A stretch of 64,000 bases of DNA from Pseudomonas graminis. Lineage in GTDB: Bacteria; Pseudomonadota; Gammaproteobacteria; Pseudomonadales; Pseudomonadaceae. The notes below the pieces were generated by a model. That model did no database searches, had not been told where the DNA came from, and saw nothing but the letters and a program-made list of their open reading frames with translations. The translations under genes and the position numbers were made by a program. This document shows positions 1 through 9,343 of this stretch, piece after piece. The number at the start of each line of letters is the position of its first letter. Within the stretch, counting starts at the first letter, position 1. The stretch spans positions 62,001-126,000 of the forward strand of contig NZ_FOHW01000010.1 in NCBI RefSeq assembly GCF_900111735.1. Direction: 5' to 3'.

Positions 1-63
1 ATTTATCGCCGAGCTCTGCAGCATCCAGCGCGACAGGCGACGCTTTCACCAAATCGCAGGCAC

Positions 64-90
64 AAAAAAAGCGATCCTGGGATCGCTTTC
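64..90 (-). terminator. Intrinsic terminator of the tRNA-Val/Asp/Asp operon
   Basis: A 10-bp stem AAAGCGATCC/GGATCGCTTT with a two-base loop is flanked on the left by a run of A, which is a U-tract when read leftward. It lies just beyond the last tRNA-Asp gene and fits termination of that tRNA transcript. Confidence 0.75.
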
Positions 91-130
91 TCTGTTGCTT
101 CAAGGAGTTCAAGGGCCTCGAAGCGATGTA

Positions 131-207
131 TGGCGCAGCGGACGGGACTCGAACCCGCGACCCCCGGCGTGACAGGCCGGTATTCTAACCGACTGAACTA
201 CCGCTGC
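131..207 (-). tRNA. tRNA-Asp(GTC), copy 2 of the operon
   Basis: The reverse complement folds into a 77-nt cloverleaf with encoded CCA. The acceptor begins GCAGCGG, the T arm contains GGTTCGAGTCC and the anticodon loop reads CTGTCAC, giving anticodon GTC. It is identical to the neighbouring copy at 330-406 and is the last tRNA before the terminator. Confidence 0.96.
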
Positions 208-329
208 TTGTCGCACAGACTTTCATCTGCTTAACGCTGTTGAAACCGACCCTTGGGCCTGCTTCGTGAAACACTGACTGAAAACCCTGGTTTTCAATCT
301 CAAACCGGGAAAACCCGATTCGGAAAATA

Positions 330-406
330 TGGCGCAGCGGACGGGACTCGAACCCGCGACCCCCGGCGTGACAGGCCGGTATTCTAACCGACTGAACTAC
401 CGCTGC
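330..406 (-). tRNA. tRNA-Asp(GTC), copy 1 of the operon
   Basis: This is the same 77-nt cloverleaf and anticodon GTC as the gene at 131-207, with CCA encoded. The spacer to the next copy is about 120 bases. The two copies probably arose by tandem duplication and are co-transcribed from the promoter upstream of tRNA-Val. Confidence 0.96.
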
Positions 407-489
407 GCATTGCGTGGACTTTCGTCCTGCTGAATCTCAGTAACATTCAACACGTACAGCGTCTGTGGCAGCTTTGAAGCACTCAACGA

Positions 490-565
490 TGGTGGGTGAT
501 GACGGGATCGAACCGCCGACCCTCTGCTTGTAAGGCAGATGCTCTCCCGGCTGAGCTAATCACCC
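490..565 (-). tRNA. tRNA-Val(TAC)
   Basis: The reverse complement begins GGGTGATTAGCTCAG and ends CACCCACCA. The anticodon loop CTTACAA gives TAC (valine) and the T arm reads GGTTCGATCC. It is the first gene of the leftward tRNA operon, about 15 nt after the predicted transcription start. Confidence 0.96.
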
Positions 566-585
566 TTGCTTCGCTGAGGCCGCGA

Positions 586-614
586 AATTTACGCAGGTGA
601 CGAACCTAAGTCAA
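586..614 (-). promoter_or_regulatory. Sigma70 promoter of the tRNA operon
   Basis: On the minus strand TTGACT (609-614) and TAAATT (586-591) are separated by exactly 17 bases. A GC-rich discriminator follows, as is usual for stringently controlled stable-RNA promoters. Transcription would start near 579. Confidence 0.7.
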
Positions 615-682
615 TAGCCTGCTTGAAGTTTTTTTCAAAAACGCCATTTTTTGCAGCAAGCACGAAGCTGCACATCAGAAAC

Positions 683-709
683 AAAAAAGCGAGCCCCAAG
701 GCTCGCTTT
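683..709 (-). terminator. Intrinsic terminator after metZ
   Basis: A stem AAAGCGAGCC/GGCTCGCTTT with loop CCAA is followed, read leftward, by a U-tract (run of A on the plus strand). It sits 18 bases past the metZ stop codon and closes the cvpA-purF-metZ transcription unit. Confidence 0.8.
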
Positions 710-726
710 CGTGTCAAACACCTTGC

Positions 727-1938
727 CTACAAGGCAGCCAGACCCCGCGCGAGATCCGCCTGCAGGTCAGCGACGTCTTCCAGACCTACCGCCACGCGAA
801 TCAGGCTGTCACGAATGCCGGCCGCCTCACGCTCTTGCGGAGACAGCCGACCGTGGGACGTGGTGCTCGGATGGGTAATGGTGGTCTTGGTGTCGCCCAG
901 GTTCGCGGTGATCGAGATCAATCGCGTGGCATCGATGAAGCGCCATGCGCCGTCCTTCCCGCCCTTCACTTCAAAGCTCACCACCGCGCCAAACGCTTTC
1001 TGCTGACGCTTGGCCAGTCCATGCTGCGGATGGCTCTCGAGACCGGAGTAATGCACCTTCTCGATGCCCTCCTGCTGCTCAAGCCACTGCGCCAGTTCAA
1101 GGGCGCTCTGGCAATGGGCACGCATGCGGATGTTCAGCGTCTCGAGCCCCTTGAGGAACAGCCAGGCGTTGAACGGGCTCAGGCTCGGGCCCGCGGTGCG
1201 CAGGAAGCCGACGACTTCTTTCATCAGCTCGCTACGACCGACCACCACGCCACCCATGGCGCGGCCTTGTCCGTCGATGAACTTGGTCGCCGAGTGCACG
1301 ACTACGTCCGCACCCATGCGCAGCGGTTGCTGCAGCGCCGGTGTGCAGAAGCAGTTGTCGACCACCAGCAGCACGCCCTTGGCGTGGGCGATTTCCGCCA
1401 GCCCGCTGATGTCGACCAACTCCGCCAACGGATTGGAAGGCGATTCGACGAACAGCATTTTGGTGTTCGGCTTGATCGCCGCGTCCCAGCCGGACAATTC
1501 GGCAAGGGGGACGTAATCGACCTCGACCCCGAAGCGCTTGAAGTACTTTTCAAACAGGCTGATGGTCGAACCGAATACGCTTTTCGACACCAGTACATGG
1601 TCGCCGGCGCTGCAGAAGCTCATCACCGTGGCGAGGATGGCGGACATCCCGGTGGACGTCGCGACCGCCTGCTCGCCGCCTTCCAGCGCAGCCATGCGCT
1701 CTTCGAACGAAGCGACGGTCGGGTTGGTGTAGCGCGAATAGACGTTGCCGGGGATCTCACCGGCAAAGGTCGCGGCCGCCTCGGCTGCCGTGCGGAACAC
1801 GTAGCTGGACGTGAAAAACAGTGGATCGCTGTGCTCGCGTTCCGGCGTGCGGTGCTGACCGGCACGAACCGCGAGGGTGTCGAAACCGACGCCCTCGAGA
1901 TCGCTGTCCAGTCGACCGGCATCCCATTCCTGAGTCAT
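727..1938 (-). CDS. metZ: O-succinylhomoserine sulfhydrylase
   Basis: 403 residues, a PLP-dependent Cys/Met metabolism enzyme that makes homocysteine directly from O-succinylhomoserine and sulfide in the cytoplasm. The PLP lysine is K219 in the motif HSATKF, and the phosphate-binding loop lies in STGMSA (95-100). Conserved SPSNP (166-170) and DNCFCTP segments support the family. The start is ATG with AAGGAG eight bases upstream. The gene lies 21 bp downstream of purF, as in other Pseudomonas, and is followed by an intrinsic terminator. Cystathionine gamma-synthase is a sister family; the gene order makes MetZ the better call. Confidence 0.93.
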   Translation of the reverse strand: MTQEWDAGRLDSDLEGVGFDTLAVRAGQHRTPEREHSDPLFFTSSYVFRTAAEAAATFAGEIPGNVYSRYTNPTVASFEERMAALEGGEQAVATSTGMSAILATVMSFCSAGDHVLVSKSVFGSTISLFEKYFKRFGVEVDYVPLAELSGWDAAIKPNTKMLFVESPSNPLAELVDISGLAEIAHAKGVLLVVDNCFCTPALQQPLRMGADVVVHSATKFIDGQGRAMGGVVVGRSELMKEVVGFLRTAGPSLSPFNAWLFLKGLETLNIRMRAHCQSALELAQWLEQQEGIEKVHYSGLESHPQHGLAKRQQKAFGAVVSFEVKGGKDGAWRFIDATRLISITANLGDTKTTITHPSTTSHGRLSPQEREAAGIRDSLIRVAVGLEDVADLQADLARGLAAL

Positions 1939-1959
1939 GCCGCCTGCTCCTTGTCTGGA

Positions 1960-3468
1960 TTAGTTGTTGTACAGATCGATGATCGCGCTGACCGCCTGAG
2001 TCTTGACCTTGGAGGCGTCGTTGCGCGCCTGCTCGATCTTGTTCAGGTAATGCTCGTCGATATCACCGGTCACGTACTTGCCGTCGAAGACCGAACAGTC
2101 GAAATTGTCGATCTTGATCTTTTTGCTGCCACTCACCGCCTCGATCAGGTCATTCAAGTCCTGATAGACCAGCCAGTCGGCACCGATGAGGTCGGCCACG
2201 TCCTGGGTGGAACGGTTGTGAGCGATCAGCTCGTGGGCACTCGGCATGTCGATGCCGTAGACGTTGGGGAAGCGCACGGCCGGGGCCGCGGAGCAGAAAT
2301 ACACGTTCTTGGCGCCGGCTTCGCGGGCCATCTGGATGATCTGCTTGCACGTGGTGCCGCGAACGATGGAGTCGTCCACCAGCATCACGTTCTTGCCACG
2401 GAATTCCAGCTCGATCGCATTGAGCTTCTGGCGCACGGATTTTTTCCGCGCAGCCTGGCCCGGCATGATGAAGGTGCGGCCGATGTAGCGGTTCTTGACG
2501 AAGCCTTCGCGGAATTTCACGCCCAGGTGGTTCGCCAGTTCCAGCGCCGCCGTACGGCTGGTGTCCGGGATCGGGATGACCACGTCGATGTCGTGATCAG
2601 GACGCTCGCGCAGGATCTTGTCGGCCAGCTTCTCGCCCATGCGCAGACGCGCCTTGTAGACCGAGATGCCGTCGATGATCGAATCCGGACGCGCCAGATA
2701 GACGTGTTCGAAGATGCACGGGGCATATTTCGGGTTGGTGGCGCACTGACGGGTGTGCAGCTTGCCGTCTTCGGTGATGTACACCGCTTCGCCCGGGGCG
2801 AGGTCACGAATCAGGGTGAAACCGAGCACGTCCAGGGAAACGCTTTCGGACGCGATCATGTACTCGACGCCTTCGTCGGTATGACGCTGGCCGAAGACGA
2901 TCGGGCGGATGGCATCCGGGTCGCGGAAGCCGACGATGCCGTAACCGGTGATCATGGCCACGACCGCGTAACCGCCACGGCAGCGCTTATGCACGTCAGT
3001 GACGGCAGCGAAGATGTCTTCTTCAGTAGGCTGCAGCTTGCCGCGCACGGCCAGCTCGTGGGCGAACACGTTGAGCAGGACTTCGGAGTCGGAATTGGTG
3101 TTGACGTGGCGCAGGTCGGATTCGTAAATCTCCTTGGCCAGCTGCTCGACGTTGGTCAGATTGCCGTTGTGCGCCAGGGTGATGCCGTAAGGCGAGTTGA
3201 CGTAGAACGGCTGGGCTTCGGCTGATGTGGAACTGCCCGCCGTTGGATAACGTACGTGACCAATGCCCATGTGCCCGACCAGACGCTGCATATGGCGTTG
3301 GTGGAACACATCACGCACCAGCCCGTTGTCCTTGCGCAGAAACAACCGGCCGTCATGGCTGGTCACGATACCGGCAGCGTCCTGGCCGCGGTGCTGGAGG
3401 ACGGTGAGCGCGTCATAAAGCGCCTGATTGACGTTCGACTTGCCGACGATACCGACGATGCCACACAT
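1960..3468 (-). CDS. purF: Amidophosphoribosyltransferase
   Basis: 502 residues. It catalyses the first committed step of de novo purine synthesis (PRPP plus glutamine to phosphoribosylamine). I chose the ATG that gives MCGIVGIV, because Cys2 must become the N-terminal nucleophile of the glutaminase domain after Met removal; an in-frame start three codons upstream would block that. The N-terminal half is the Ntn-type glutaminase (HRGQDAAG near residue 30) and the C-terminal half is the phosphoribosyltransferase with the PRPP loop [13 protein letters not shown]. It follows cvpA by 12 bases. Confidence 0.96.
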   Translation of the reverse strand: MCGIVGIVGKSNVNQALYDALTVLQHRGQDAAGIVTSHDGRLFLRKDNGLVRDVFHQRHMQRLVGHMGIGHVRYPTAGSSTSAEAQPFYVNSPYGITLAHNGNLTNVEQLAKEIYESDLRHVNTNSDSEVLLNVFAHELAVRGKLQPTEEDIFAAVTDVHKRCRGGYAVVAMITGYGIVGFRDPDAIRPIVFGQRHTDEGVEYMIASESVSLDVLGFTLIRDLAPGEAVYITEDGKLHTRQCATNPKYAPCIFEHVYLARPDSIIDGISVYKARLRMGEKLADKILRERPDHDIDVVIPIPDTSRTAALELANHLGVKFREGFVKNRYIGRTFIMPGQAARKKSVRQKLNAIELEFRGKNVMLVDDSIVRGTTCKQIIQMAREAGAKNVYFCSAAPAVRFPNVYGIDMPSAHELIAHNRSTQDVADLIGADWLVYQDLNDLIEAVSGSKKIKIDNFDCSVFDGKYVTGDIDEHYLNKIEQARNDASKVKTQAVSAIIDLYNN

Positions 3469-3480
3469 GCGACACAACCC

Positions 3481-4068
3481 CTACTTAGTGGAACTGGATT
3501 TACCGAACACTTCCGGCGGCGTTGTAGGCGGCAGGAGGTGATCCTTGAACGGGATGTCAACAGGTACGCTGACTCCGCTGGCTAGCCACTTGCTGGACAT
3601 CCCGAGAATCAGGTTTTTCGACCAGTCAGCGACCATGACAAATTGCGGGAGCAGCCTTGACTGCTGCCACCATTGATCCTGTTGCACCGGGCCCAGGCTC
3701 AACAGCCCGACCGCGACCACAACCAGCAAGGCCCCGCGCGCAGCGCCGAAGACCATACCCAGAAAACGATCGGTCCCGGACAGCCCGGTGACGCGAATCA
3801 GTTCTCCAATCAGAAAGTTGACCATGGCGCCGACCAGCAGTGTGGCGACGAAAAGAATGGTGCAGCCCGCAATCACGCGCGCCGAAGGTGCTTCGATGTA
3901 GTTGACCAGATACTGGGCCAGCGATCCGCCAAACATCCAGGCGACGGCACCTGCGATGATCCACGTCAGCAAGGACAATGCTTCTTTGACGAAGCCGCGC
4001 TTGAGACTGATCAAAGCGGAGATGGCGACAATTGCAATGATCGCCCAGTCAACCGGAGTAAATGACAC
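3481..4068 (-). CDS. cvpA: CvpA family inner-membrane protein
   Basis: 195 residues starting with GTG. Four hydrophobic segments are visible (about residues 8-24, 30-50, 62-85 and 105-125), with a polar C-terminal tail. CvpA proteins are named after colicin V production in E. coli; the molecular function is unsettled. It directly precedes purF, the classical cvpA-purF arrangement. The C-terminal 30 residues are Pro/Ser-rich and probably cytoplasmic. Confidence 0.88.
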   Translation of the reverse strand: MSFTPVDWAIIAIVAISALISLKRGFVKEALSLLTWIIAGAVAWMFGGSLAQYLVNYIEAPSARVIAGCTILFVATLLVGAMVNFLIGELIRVTGLSGTDRFLGMVFGAARGALLVVVAVGLLSLGPVQQDQWWQQSRLLPQFVMVADWSKNLILGMSSKWLASGVSVPVDIPFKDHLLPPTTPPEVFGKSSSTK

Positions 4069-4232
4069 GTCGCAGCCTACAGACTGATAAGGCGGCGGAT
4101 TTTAGCAGAGCACTCGCCTGCCGGTAAGCAGCGATTGCGGATGAAGGGCAATTAAGGCGAACTATTGGACTTTGTTTAAGGTCGGGATGGGTTAATCCCG
4201 AAATCAAGCGTGTCAGACCAGCCCCCTTCCCT

Positions 4233-4372
4233 GGTAGGACCGGCTTTAGCCGGGAAGGCGGCAGTTGCCACATCGCGAAATCGAGGGTGGCTGATCCGGC
4301 GCCTTCCCGGCTGAAGCCGGTCCCACTAAGACAACCCGTGCATTGCGTGGGACCGGCTTTAGCCGGGAAGAC
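4233..4372. repeat. Cluster of three REP-like palindromes
   Basis: Three copies of a palindromic core related to GGACCGGCTTTAGCCGG lie at about 4233-4260 (forward), 4300-4328 (inverted) and 4347-4372 (forward). Another copy is at 47966-47990 in this window. They fill most of the 326-bp gap between the SPOR gene and cvpA, where no gene is visible. Such arrays are usual extragenic repeats of Pseudomonas. Confidence 0.85.
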
Positions 4373-4394
4373 ATCCTGGCAGACGAAAGAGGGC

Positions 4395-5093
4395 TTACTT
4401 ACGCTCCGGCTGGAAACGCACGACGATGCCTTTGATCTTCTGCTGCTTTTCCAGCGTGTCACGCAGGCGATCGGCCTCGACTCGTTCGATCACCGGGCCG
4501 ACGAAGACGCGGTTCACGCCATCGGAGGTGCGGATGTAGGCGTTGTAGCCCTGAGTGCGCAGCGTCTTTTGCAGATTGTCGGCATTGGCGCGGTTTGACA
4601 GGCTCGCCAGTTGCACCGCCCAGGTGACGGACAAACCATTTGCATCGACCCGGCTGGTGTCAGCCGCAGGTGTGACAGGCGCTGTCGCCTGAGCGGGCGC
4701 GGGTGTCGGAGCAGGTTTCGCAGGCGCGGTCTGAACCGGTTTAGTCGCCGCAGCCACAGGCTTGGAAGGCGCAGGCGCAATCGGCATGGCAGGCGGCTGT
4801 TGACTGGTGCGCTGTTGGACAGGCTGAGCAGGATGGGCGGACTGAGCAGGCTGCGTCAGCTCGTCATCGGTCGGCACCGGTTCCTGCGGCAATGGCTGCT
4901 GCTCAGGCACGCTGACGGGCTCTACCTTGATCTGCGAGGTAGCCGGCGCTTGCGGAGCAGCAGGCGCATCGACCTGCACACGGCGGGCTTCGTCCTGACG
5001 CGAGAACAGCATCGGCAGAAAAATCACCGCGATGGCAATCAGCACCAACGCTCCAACCATGCGCTGTTTGTACGCTTTATCCAGCAAAGCCAT
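4395..5093 (-). CDS. SPOR domain protein (DedD-like)
   Basis: 232 residues. A short cytoplasmic N-terminus and one membrane segment (about 12-30) are followed by a long Pro/Ala/Gln-rich periplasmic linker (40-150) and a C-terminal SPOR domain (about 152-230, with VQLASLSNRANADNL). SPOR domains bind denuded peptidoglycan at the septum, so a role in cell division is likely. ATG start with GGAGG nine bases upstream. The gene starts three bases after the folC stop, so the two are co-transcribed; REP elements separate it from cvpA. Confidence 0.88.
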   Translation of the reverse strand: MALLDKAYKQRMVGALVLIAIAVIFLPMLFSRQDEARRVQVDAPAAPQAPATSQIKVEPVSVPEQQPLPQEPVPTDDELTQPAQSAHPAQPVQQRTSQQPPAMPIAPAPSKPVAAATKPVQTAPAKPAPTPAPAQATAPVTPAADTSRVDANGLSVTWAVQLASLSNRANADNLQKTLRTQGYNAYIRTSDGVNRVFVGPVIERVEADRLRDTLEKQQKIKGIVVRFQPERK

Positions 5094-5096
5094 GTG

Positions 5097-6383
5097 TCAC
5101 TTCCTCCGTGACGCGCCAGCAAGCCATTCCAGGGCCTCGGCTACGCAGTAAAAAGATCCGAACAGAACAATCTCGTCGTCGGCTGTCGCGTGGTCGCATT
5201 GAGCTTCAAGTGCCAGCGCGATACTCGGGTGAGACGTCACGCGAGCGCCAAGGTTCTGCAACGCCTGTTCGATCTCTTGCGCCGGACGGCTTCGTGGCGT
5301 TGGCAGCGGTGCCACGGCCCAACTACTGAACGTTTCACTCAACTCCGCCAGAACACCCGGCAGGTCCTTGTCACTGAGCAGGCCGAACACTGCCAGACGC
5401 TTCCCCGCCACCGGTCGCTGATTCAAGCGCTGGGCGAGAAACGTCGCCGCATGGGGGTTATGGCCGACGTCCAACAGAAGGCTCAGCGATTTGCCCTGCC
5501 AGTCGATGCTGCGACGGTCAAGGCGACCGGTGACGCGCGTATTGACGAGCGCATCGCGTAGGGTCGCCTCATTCCATGGCAAATCCAGCAGCAGGTAGGC
5601 CTGCAGCGCCAGGGCGGCGTTCTGCATGGGCAGATCGAGCAACGGCAGGGCGTGCAGTTCGACCTTCCGGCCCTGCGCATCGGTACCCGACCAGTCCCAC
5701 CCCGTCGCGTCGATCTGCAGATCGAAATCGCGGCCGCGCAACGACAGCGGGCAATTCAGCGCCTGCGCCTTGTCGAGTAACGGCTGCGGTGGATCAAGAT
5801 CGCCGCACAGCGCGGGGCGTCCCTCACGGAATATCCCGGCCTTCTCGAAGGCCACGGTCTCGCGTGTATCACCGAGAAACTCCGCGTGATCAACGCCAAT
5901 GCCGGTGACCAGCGCCATGTCGGCGTCGATCAGATTGACCGTATCAAGCCGCCCGCCCAGGCCCACTTCCAGCACCACTGCGTCCAGCCCGGCCTGCTCG
6001 AACAGCCAGAACGCTGCCAGCGTGCCCATTTCGAAATAGGTGAGGGAAATGTCGCCACGGCCGCGCTCAACCACCTCGAACGCCGCGCACAGCTCGGCGT
6101 CGGTGGCTTCAACGCCCTGCACCTGCACACGCTCGTTGTAGCGCAGCAGGTGCGGCGAGCTATAAACGCCGACCTTCAGGCCCTGGGCCTGCAACAAAGA
6201 AGCAACAAACGCGCAGGTCGAGCCTTTGCCGTTGGTGCCGGTGACCGTGATCACTCTCGGTGCCGGCCGGGCCAGGCCCATCTGCGTCGCTACCTGGCGA
6301 GAACGTTCCAGCCCCATGTCGATGGCCGACGGGTGCAGGTGTTCCAGGTAGCCGAGCCAGTCGCTCAAAGAGCGTGCGGTCAT
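5097..6383 (-). CDS. folC: Bifunctional folylpolyglutamate/dihydrofolate synthase
   Basis: 428 residues, a Mur-ligase family enzyme that adds glutamate to folates and to dihydropteroate. The ATP-binding loop TGTNGKGST is at 48-56, and the family motifs [11 protein letters not shown] and GVDHAEFLG are present. The start codon overlaps the accD stop in an ATGA arrangement, showing translational coupling. Length is normal for FolC. Confidence 0.95.
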   Translation of the reverse strand: MTARSLSDWLGYLEHLHPSAIDMGLERSRQVATQMGLARPAPRVITVTGTNGKGSTCAFVASLLQAQGLKVGVYSSPHLLRYNERVQVQGVEATDAELCAAFEVVERGRGDISLTYFEMGTLAAFWLFEQAGLDAVVLEVGLGGRLDTVNLIDADMALVTGIGVDHAEFLGDTRETVAFEKAGIFREGRPALCGDLDPPQPLLDKAQALNCPLSLRGRDFDLQIDATGWDWSGTDAQGRKVELHALPLLDLPMQNAALALQAYLLLDLPWNEATLRDALVNTRVTGRLDRRSIDWQGKSLSLLLDVGHNPHAATFLAQRLNQRPVAGKRLAVFGLLSDKDLPGVLAELSETFSSWAVAPLPTPRSRPAQEIEQALQNLGARVTSHPSIALALEAQCDHATADDEIVLFGSFYCVAEALEWLAGASRRK

Positions 6384-7300
6384 ATGTTCGCCGGAGCAGG
6401 CGGAACAACGATCGGCTCAAGTGTCGGCGCCACGAATTTCGGCGTAGGCAGCCCCATCATCTGGGCCAGGACGTTACCCAGACGCTGACGCAGTTCCTGA
6501 CGGTGGATGATCATGTCGATGGCGCCGTGGTCGAGCAGGAATTCACTGCGCTGGAAGCCTTCCGGCAGCTTCTCGCGCACGGTCTGCTCGATCACGCGCG
6601 GGCCGGCGAAGCCGATCAGTGCCTTAGGTTCGGCGACAATGATATCGCCCAGCATCGCGAGACTGGCGGAAACACCGCCGTAGACCGGGTCGGTCAGCAC
6701 GGAGATGAACGGCAGGCCTTCTTCACGAAGACGCGCCAGGACGGCCGAGGTCTTGGCCATTTGCATCAGCGAGATCAGCGCTTCCTGCATGCGCGCACCG
6801 CCGGATGCAGCAAAGCAGATCATCGGGCAGCGGTTTTCCAGCGCGTAGTTGGCCGCTTGCACGAAGCGCTCACCCACGACCGCACCCATCGAGCCACCCA
6901 TGAAGGAAAACTCGAATGCGCTGCACACCACCGGCATGCCCAGCAGGGTGCCGTTCATGGAAATCAGCGCATCCTTTTCACCGGTCTGCTTCTGCGCAGC
7001 GACCAGGCGATCCTTGTACTTCTTGCCGTCGCGGAATTTCAGACGGTCCACCGGCTCCAGATCAACGCCGATCTCCTGACGGCCTTCGGCATCCAGAAAG
7101 ATATTCAGACGGGCGCGAGCGCCGATGCGCATGTGGTGGTTGCACTTCGGGCAGACGTCCAGGGTCTTTTCCAGCTCCGGGCGATACAGCACCGCTTCGC
7201 AGGACGGGCACTTGTGCCACAGACCTTCGGGCACCGAGCTCTTCTTGACCTCGGAACGCATGATCGAAGGGATCAGTTTGTCTACCAACCAGTTGCTCAT
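6380..7300 (-). CDS. accD: Acetyl-CoA carboxylase carboxyltransferase subunit beta
   Basis: 306 residues. With AccA it transfers carboxyl from biotin to acetyl-CoA to make malonyl-CoA. A four-cysteine zinc ribbon is present at C31, C34, C50 and C53, followed by the crotonase-fold carboxyltransferase domain ([16 protein letters not shown]). The start was placed at MSNWLVDK because GGAG lies nine bases upstream; an upstream in-frame start lacks support. Its stop overlaps the folC start. Confidence 0.95.
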   Translation of the reverse strand: MSNWLVDKLIPSIMRSEVKKSSVPEGLWHKCPSCEAVLYRPELEKTLDVCPKCNHHMRIGARARLNIFLDAEGRQEIGVDLEPVDRLKFRDGKKYKDRLVAAQKQTGEKDALISMNGTLLGMPVVCSAFEFSFMGGSMGAVVGERFVQAANYALENRCPMICFAASGGARMQEALISLMQMAKTSAVLARLREEGLPFISVLTDPVYGGVSASLAMLGDIIVAEPKALIGFAGPRVIEQTVREKLPEGFQRSEFLLDHGAIDMIIHRQELRQRLGNVLAQMMGLPTPKFVAPTLEPIVVPPAPANI

Positions 7301-7626
7301 GCTTTCTTTCTCCAGTACCGATGGCTCGAACGCGATGGCAATCGGTGCCATGCGCATGCCCTTAAACCAATGTCATGTAAGGCGCCGTGAATGTCGTACA
7401 ACGATCGGCGCGAGGCCGGACCTGCCGAGACAATACTCACGAACACCACTCTCAACTTCCATCACGAGACGCAAGACGTCTTCGCTCAATCAATTCGGCC
7501 ACCCGCATCAGCGGATGGCAGGCTAGTGGACGGCGACCGTCGGTCCCCCGTCACATCCCGGCCACGTGCTGACCACATCCGGCCACGTCGAGGCGATCCC
7601 AACGACAGCCTCCCCGGACAAACGCC
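7301..7626. other. 326-bp intergenic region, accD leader
   Basis: No convincing reading frame, terminator or strong promoter was found between trpF and accD. A short hairpin GACGG-CGA-CCGTC lies near 7527-7539. The spacing suggests that accD has its own promoter, but no good -35/-10 pair could be identified. Confidence 0.4.
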
Positions 7627-8247
7627 CTAAGCGCCGTGTACGGCACTCATGAATGCACGGATCTTGTCGTGATCCTTCAAGCCTTTGGATTTCTCCACCC
7701 CGCCGCTCACGTCAACCGCGTAGGGCTGCACCTGCGCGATGGCCTGTGAAACGTTTGCCGAGGTCAGACCGCCGGCGAGAATCACCGGCAGGCTCAAGTG
7801 TTTTGGAATCAGCGCCCAATCGAAGGTTTCACCCGTTCCGCCCGGAATACCGGCGACATAGGTGTCGAGCAGGATGCCGCAGGCGTTGGCGTAGGCATCG
7901 CAGGTGGCCGCAATGTCGTCGCCGGCCTGGACGCGCAGCGCCTTGATGTAGGGGCGGCTATAGCCTTCGCACTGCTCCGGGGATTCATCGCCGTGAAACT
8001 GGATGAGGTCGAGGGGAACGATGTCCAGCAGCGCTTGCAAGTCGGCGCGCTCTTCATTCACGAACAGGCCAACGGTGCTGACAAAAGGCGGCAGCGCAGC
8101 AACGATTGCCTGGGCCTGCTCAACGGTCACAAAGCGCGGGCTCTTGGGATAAAACACCAGACCGATGGCGTCGGCCCCCGCATCGACGGCGGCCAGCGCA
8201 TCTTCTATGCAGGTAATCCCGCAGATCTTGCTGCGAACGGCTGACAT
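7627..8247 (-). CDS. trpF: Phosphoribosylanthranilate isomerase
   Basis: 206 residues, TIM-barrel enzyme of tryptophan synthesis. The N-terminal KICGIT motif carries the catalytic cysteine C9, and AVDVSGGVE near 172-180 carries the catalytic aspartate and phosphate-binding region. It stands apart from other trp genes, between truA and accD, as in P. aeruginosa. ATG start. Confidence 0.95.
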   Translation of the reverse strand: MSAVRSKICGITCIEDALAAVDAGADAIGLVFYPKSPRFVTVEQAQAIVAALPPFVSTVGLFVNEERADLQALLDIVPLDLIQFHGDESPEQCEGYSRPYIKALRVQAGDDIAATCDAYANACGILLDTYVAGIPGGTGETFDWALIPKHLSLPVILAGGLTSANVSQAIAQVQPYAVDVSGGVEKSKGLKDHDKIRAFMSAVHGA

Positions 8248-8306
8248 GTAGTGGAGACCTCAAGCCTTGCGAAAGTCACGGATGGTAGCAAATGCAGTCA
8301 CCCGCG

Positions 8307-9173
8307 TCAGCCGTCCAGTTCCGTGAAGCCGGTGAGAAAATGCGGGCCGATGTAGCGATCCGGTAACGGGAACTCGTCGCGGTATTCCACCTGAACCAGA
8401 TACAGGCCGAAAGGATGAGCCGTCACCCCGCCCGTGCGTCGTACCCGACTCTCCAGCACCTCGCGCGCCCACTCGATCGGTCGCTCCCCTGCCCCGATGG
8501 TCATCAGCACACCGGCAATGTTGCGAACCATATGATGAAGAAAGGCATTGGCGCGAACATCGATGACAATCATCTTGCCGTGTCGGGTGACGCGCAGGTG
8601 GTGAAGCTGCTTGATCGGCGATTTCGCCTGGCACTGCCCGGCACGGAATGCGCTGAAGTCGTGGGTGCCGACCAGAGACTCGGCGGCCAGCGCCATTCGC
8701 TCGGCATCCAGCGGGCGGTGGTTCCAGGTGATTTCCTGGCCCAGGTGCGCCGGGCGGATCTGATCGTTGTAGATCACATAGCGATAGCGCCGGGCGATGG
8801 CCTTGAAACGCGCGTGAAAGTGCGCAGGCATGACCTTGGCCCAGGTCACGCTGATGTCGTGGGGCAGATTGATATTGGCGCCCATGGTCCAGGCTTTCAT
8901 GCTGCGCTCGGCCCGGGTGTCGAAATGAACCACCTGACCGCACGCGTGAACACCGGCATCGGTGCGCCCGGCGCACATCAGCGACACCGGCGAGTCCGCG
9001 ACCTTCGACAGGGCATTTTCCAGCGTTTCCTGAACGGTCAGGACGCCGGTCAACTGCCGCTGCCAGCCGCTGTAGCGCGAGCCTTTGTATTCCACGCCCA
9101 GGGCGATTCTGGAAAAACCCTCGGCGGCCAGTTCGGCTGCCGCTGTTTCTGCCTCGGTGTCTGTAGTTGCCAA
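8307..9173 (-). CDS. truA: tRNA pseudouridine(38-40) synthase
   Basis: About 288 residues. The catalytic aspartate is D72 in CAGRTDAGVHACGQ. It modifies positions 38-40 in the anticodon stem-loop. The start is uncertain: no ATG is available. A TTG at 9200 would lie right at the start of a transcript from the TATAAT at 9209-9214, so the TTG at 9173 is preferred, about 30 bases downstream. The conserved part begins at GFSRIALGVEYKG in either case. Confidence 0.9.
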   Translation of the reverse strand: MATTDTEAETAAAELAAEGFSRIALGVEYKGSRYSGWQRQLTGVLTVQETLENALSKVADSPVSLMCAGRTDAGVHACGQVVHFDTRAERSMKAWTMGANINLPHDISVTWAKVMPAHFHARFKAIARRYRYVIYNDQIRPAHLGQEITWNHRPLDAERMALAAESLVGTHDFSAFRAGQCQAKSPIKQLHHLRVTRHGKMIVIDVRANAFLHHMVRNIAGVLMTIGAGERPIEWAREVLESRVRRTGGVTAHPFGLYLVQVEYRDEFPLPDRYIGPHFLTGFTELDG

Positions 9174-9208
9174 GAGCTTAAAGCCTGTCGATATGCGCAA
9201 GGGCGGCC

Positions 9209-9214
9209 ATTATA
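9209..9214 (-). promoter_or_regulatory. Possible -10 element before truA
   Basis: The minus strand reads TATAAT, an exact sigma70 -10 consensus, with only a weak -35 (TGGCGT) 16 bases upstream. It lies between the fimV terminator and truA. Transcription would begin near 9202. Confidence 0.4.
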
Positions 9215-9297
9215 CGGATCGAAAAAAAAGACGCCATCTGCAGTGGCCAACGGTTAACCCGGTGCAACGGAGAAGCGAAAAGGCCCGACCCGGAAAC

Positions 9298-9327
9298 GCA
9301 AACGACCGCCGAAGCGGTCGTTTTTTT
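9298..9327 (-). terminator. Intrinsic terminator after fimV
   Basis: Read leftward, the sequence forms the stem CGACCGC/GCGGTCG closed by a UUCG tetraloop and followed by TTT. The UUCG loop on the minus strand fits termination of fimV, whose stop codon is at 9344. The plus strand also has a T-run, so it may act in both directions. Confidence 0.75.
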
Positions 9328-9343
9328 GCGGCGATGAATAACG

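Noticed and set aside
835..3225. Open frame of about 796 codons on the plus strand
   Set aside because: It lies opposite metZ and purF, is rich in His, Arg, Asp and Gln as expected of antisense to GC-rich genes, spans two real genes and their gap, and matches no protein family.
4049..4462. Minus-strand frame of 137 codons across the REP cluster
   Set aside because: It runs through three palindromic repeats and into both flanking genes; its composition reflects the repeats.
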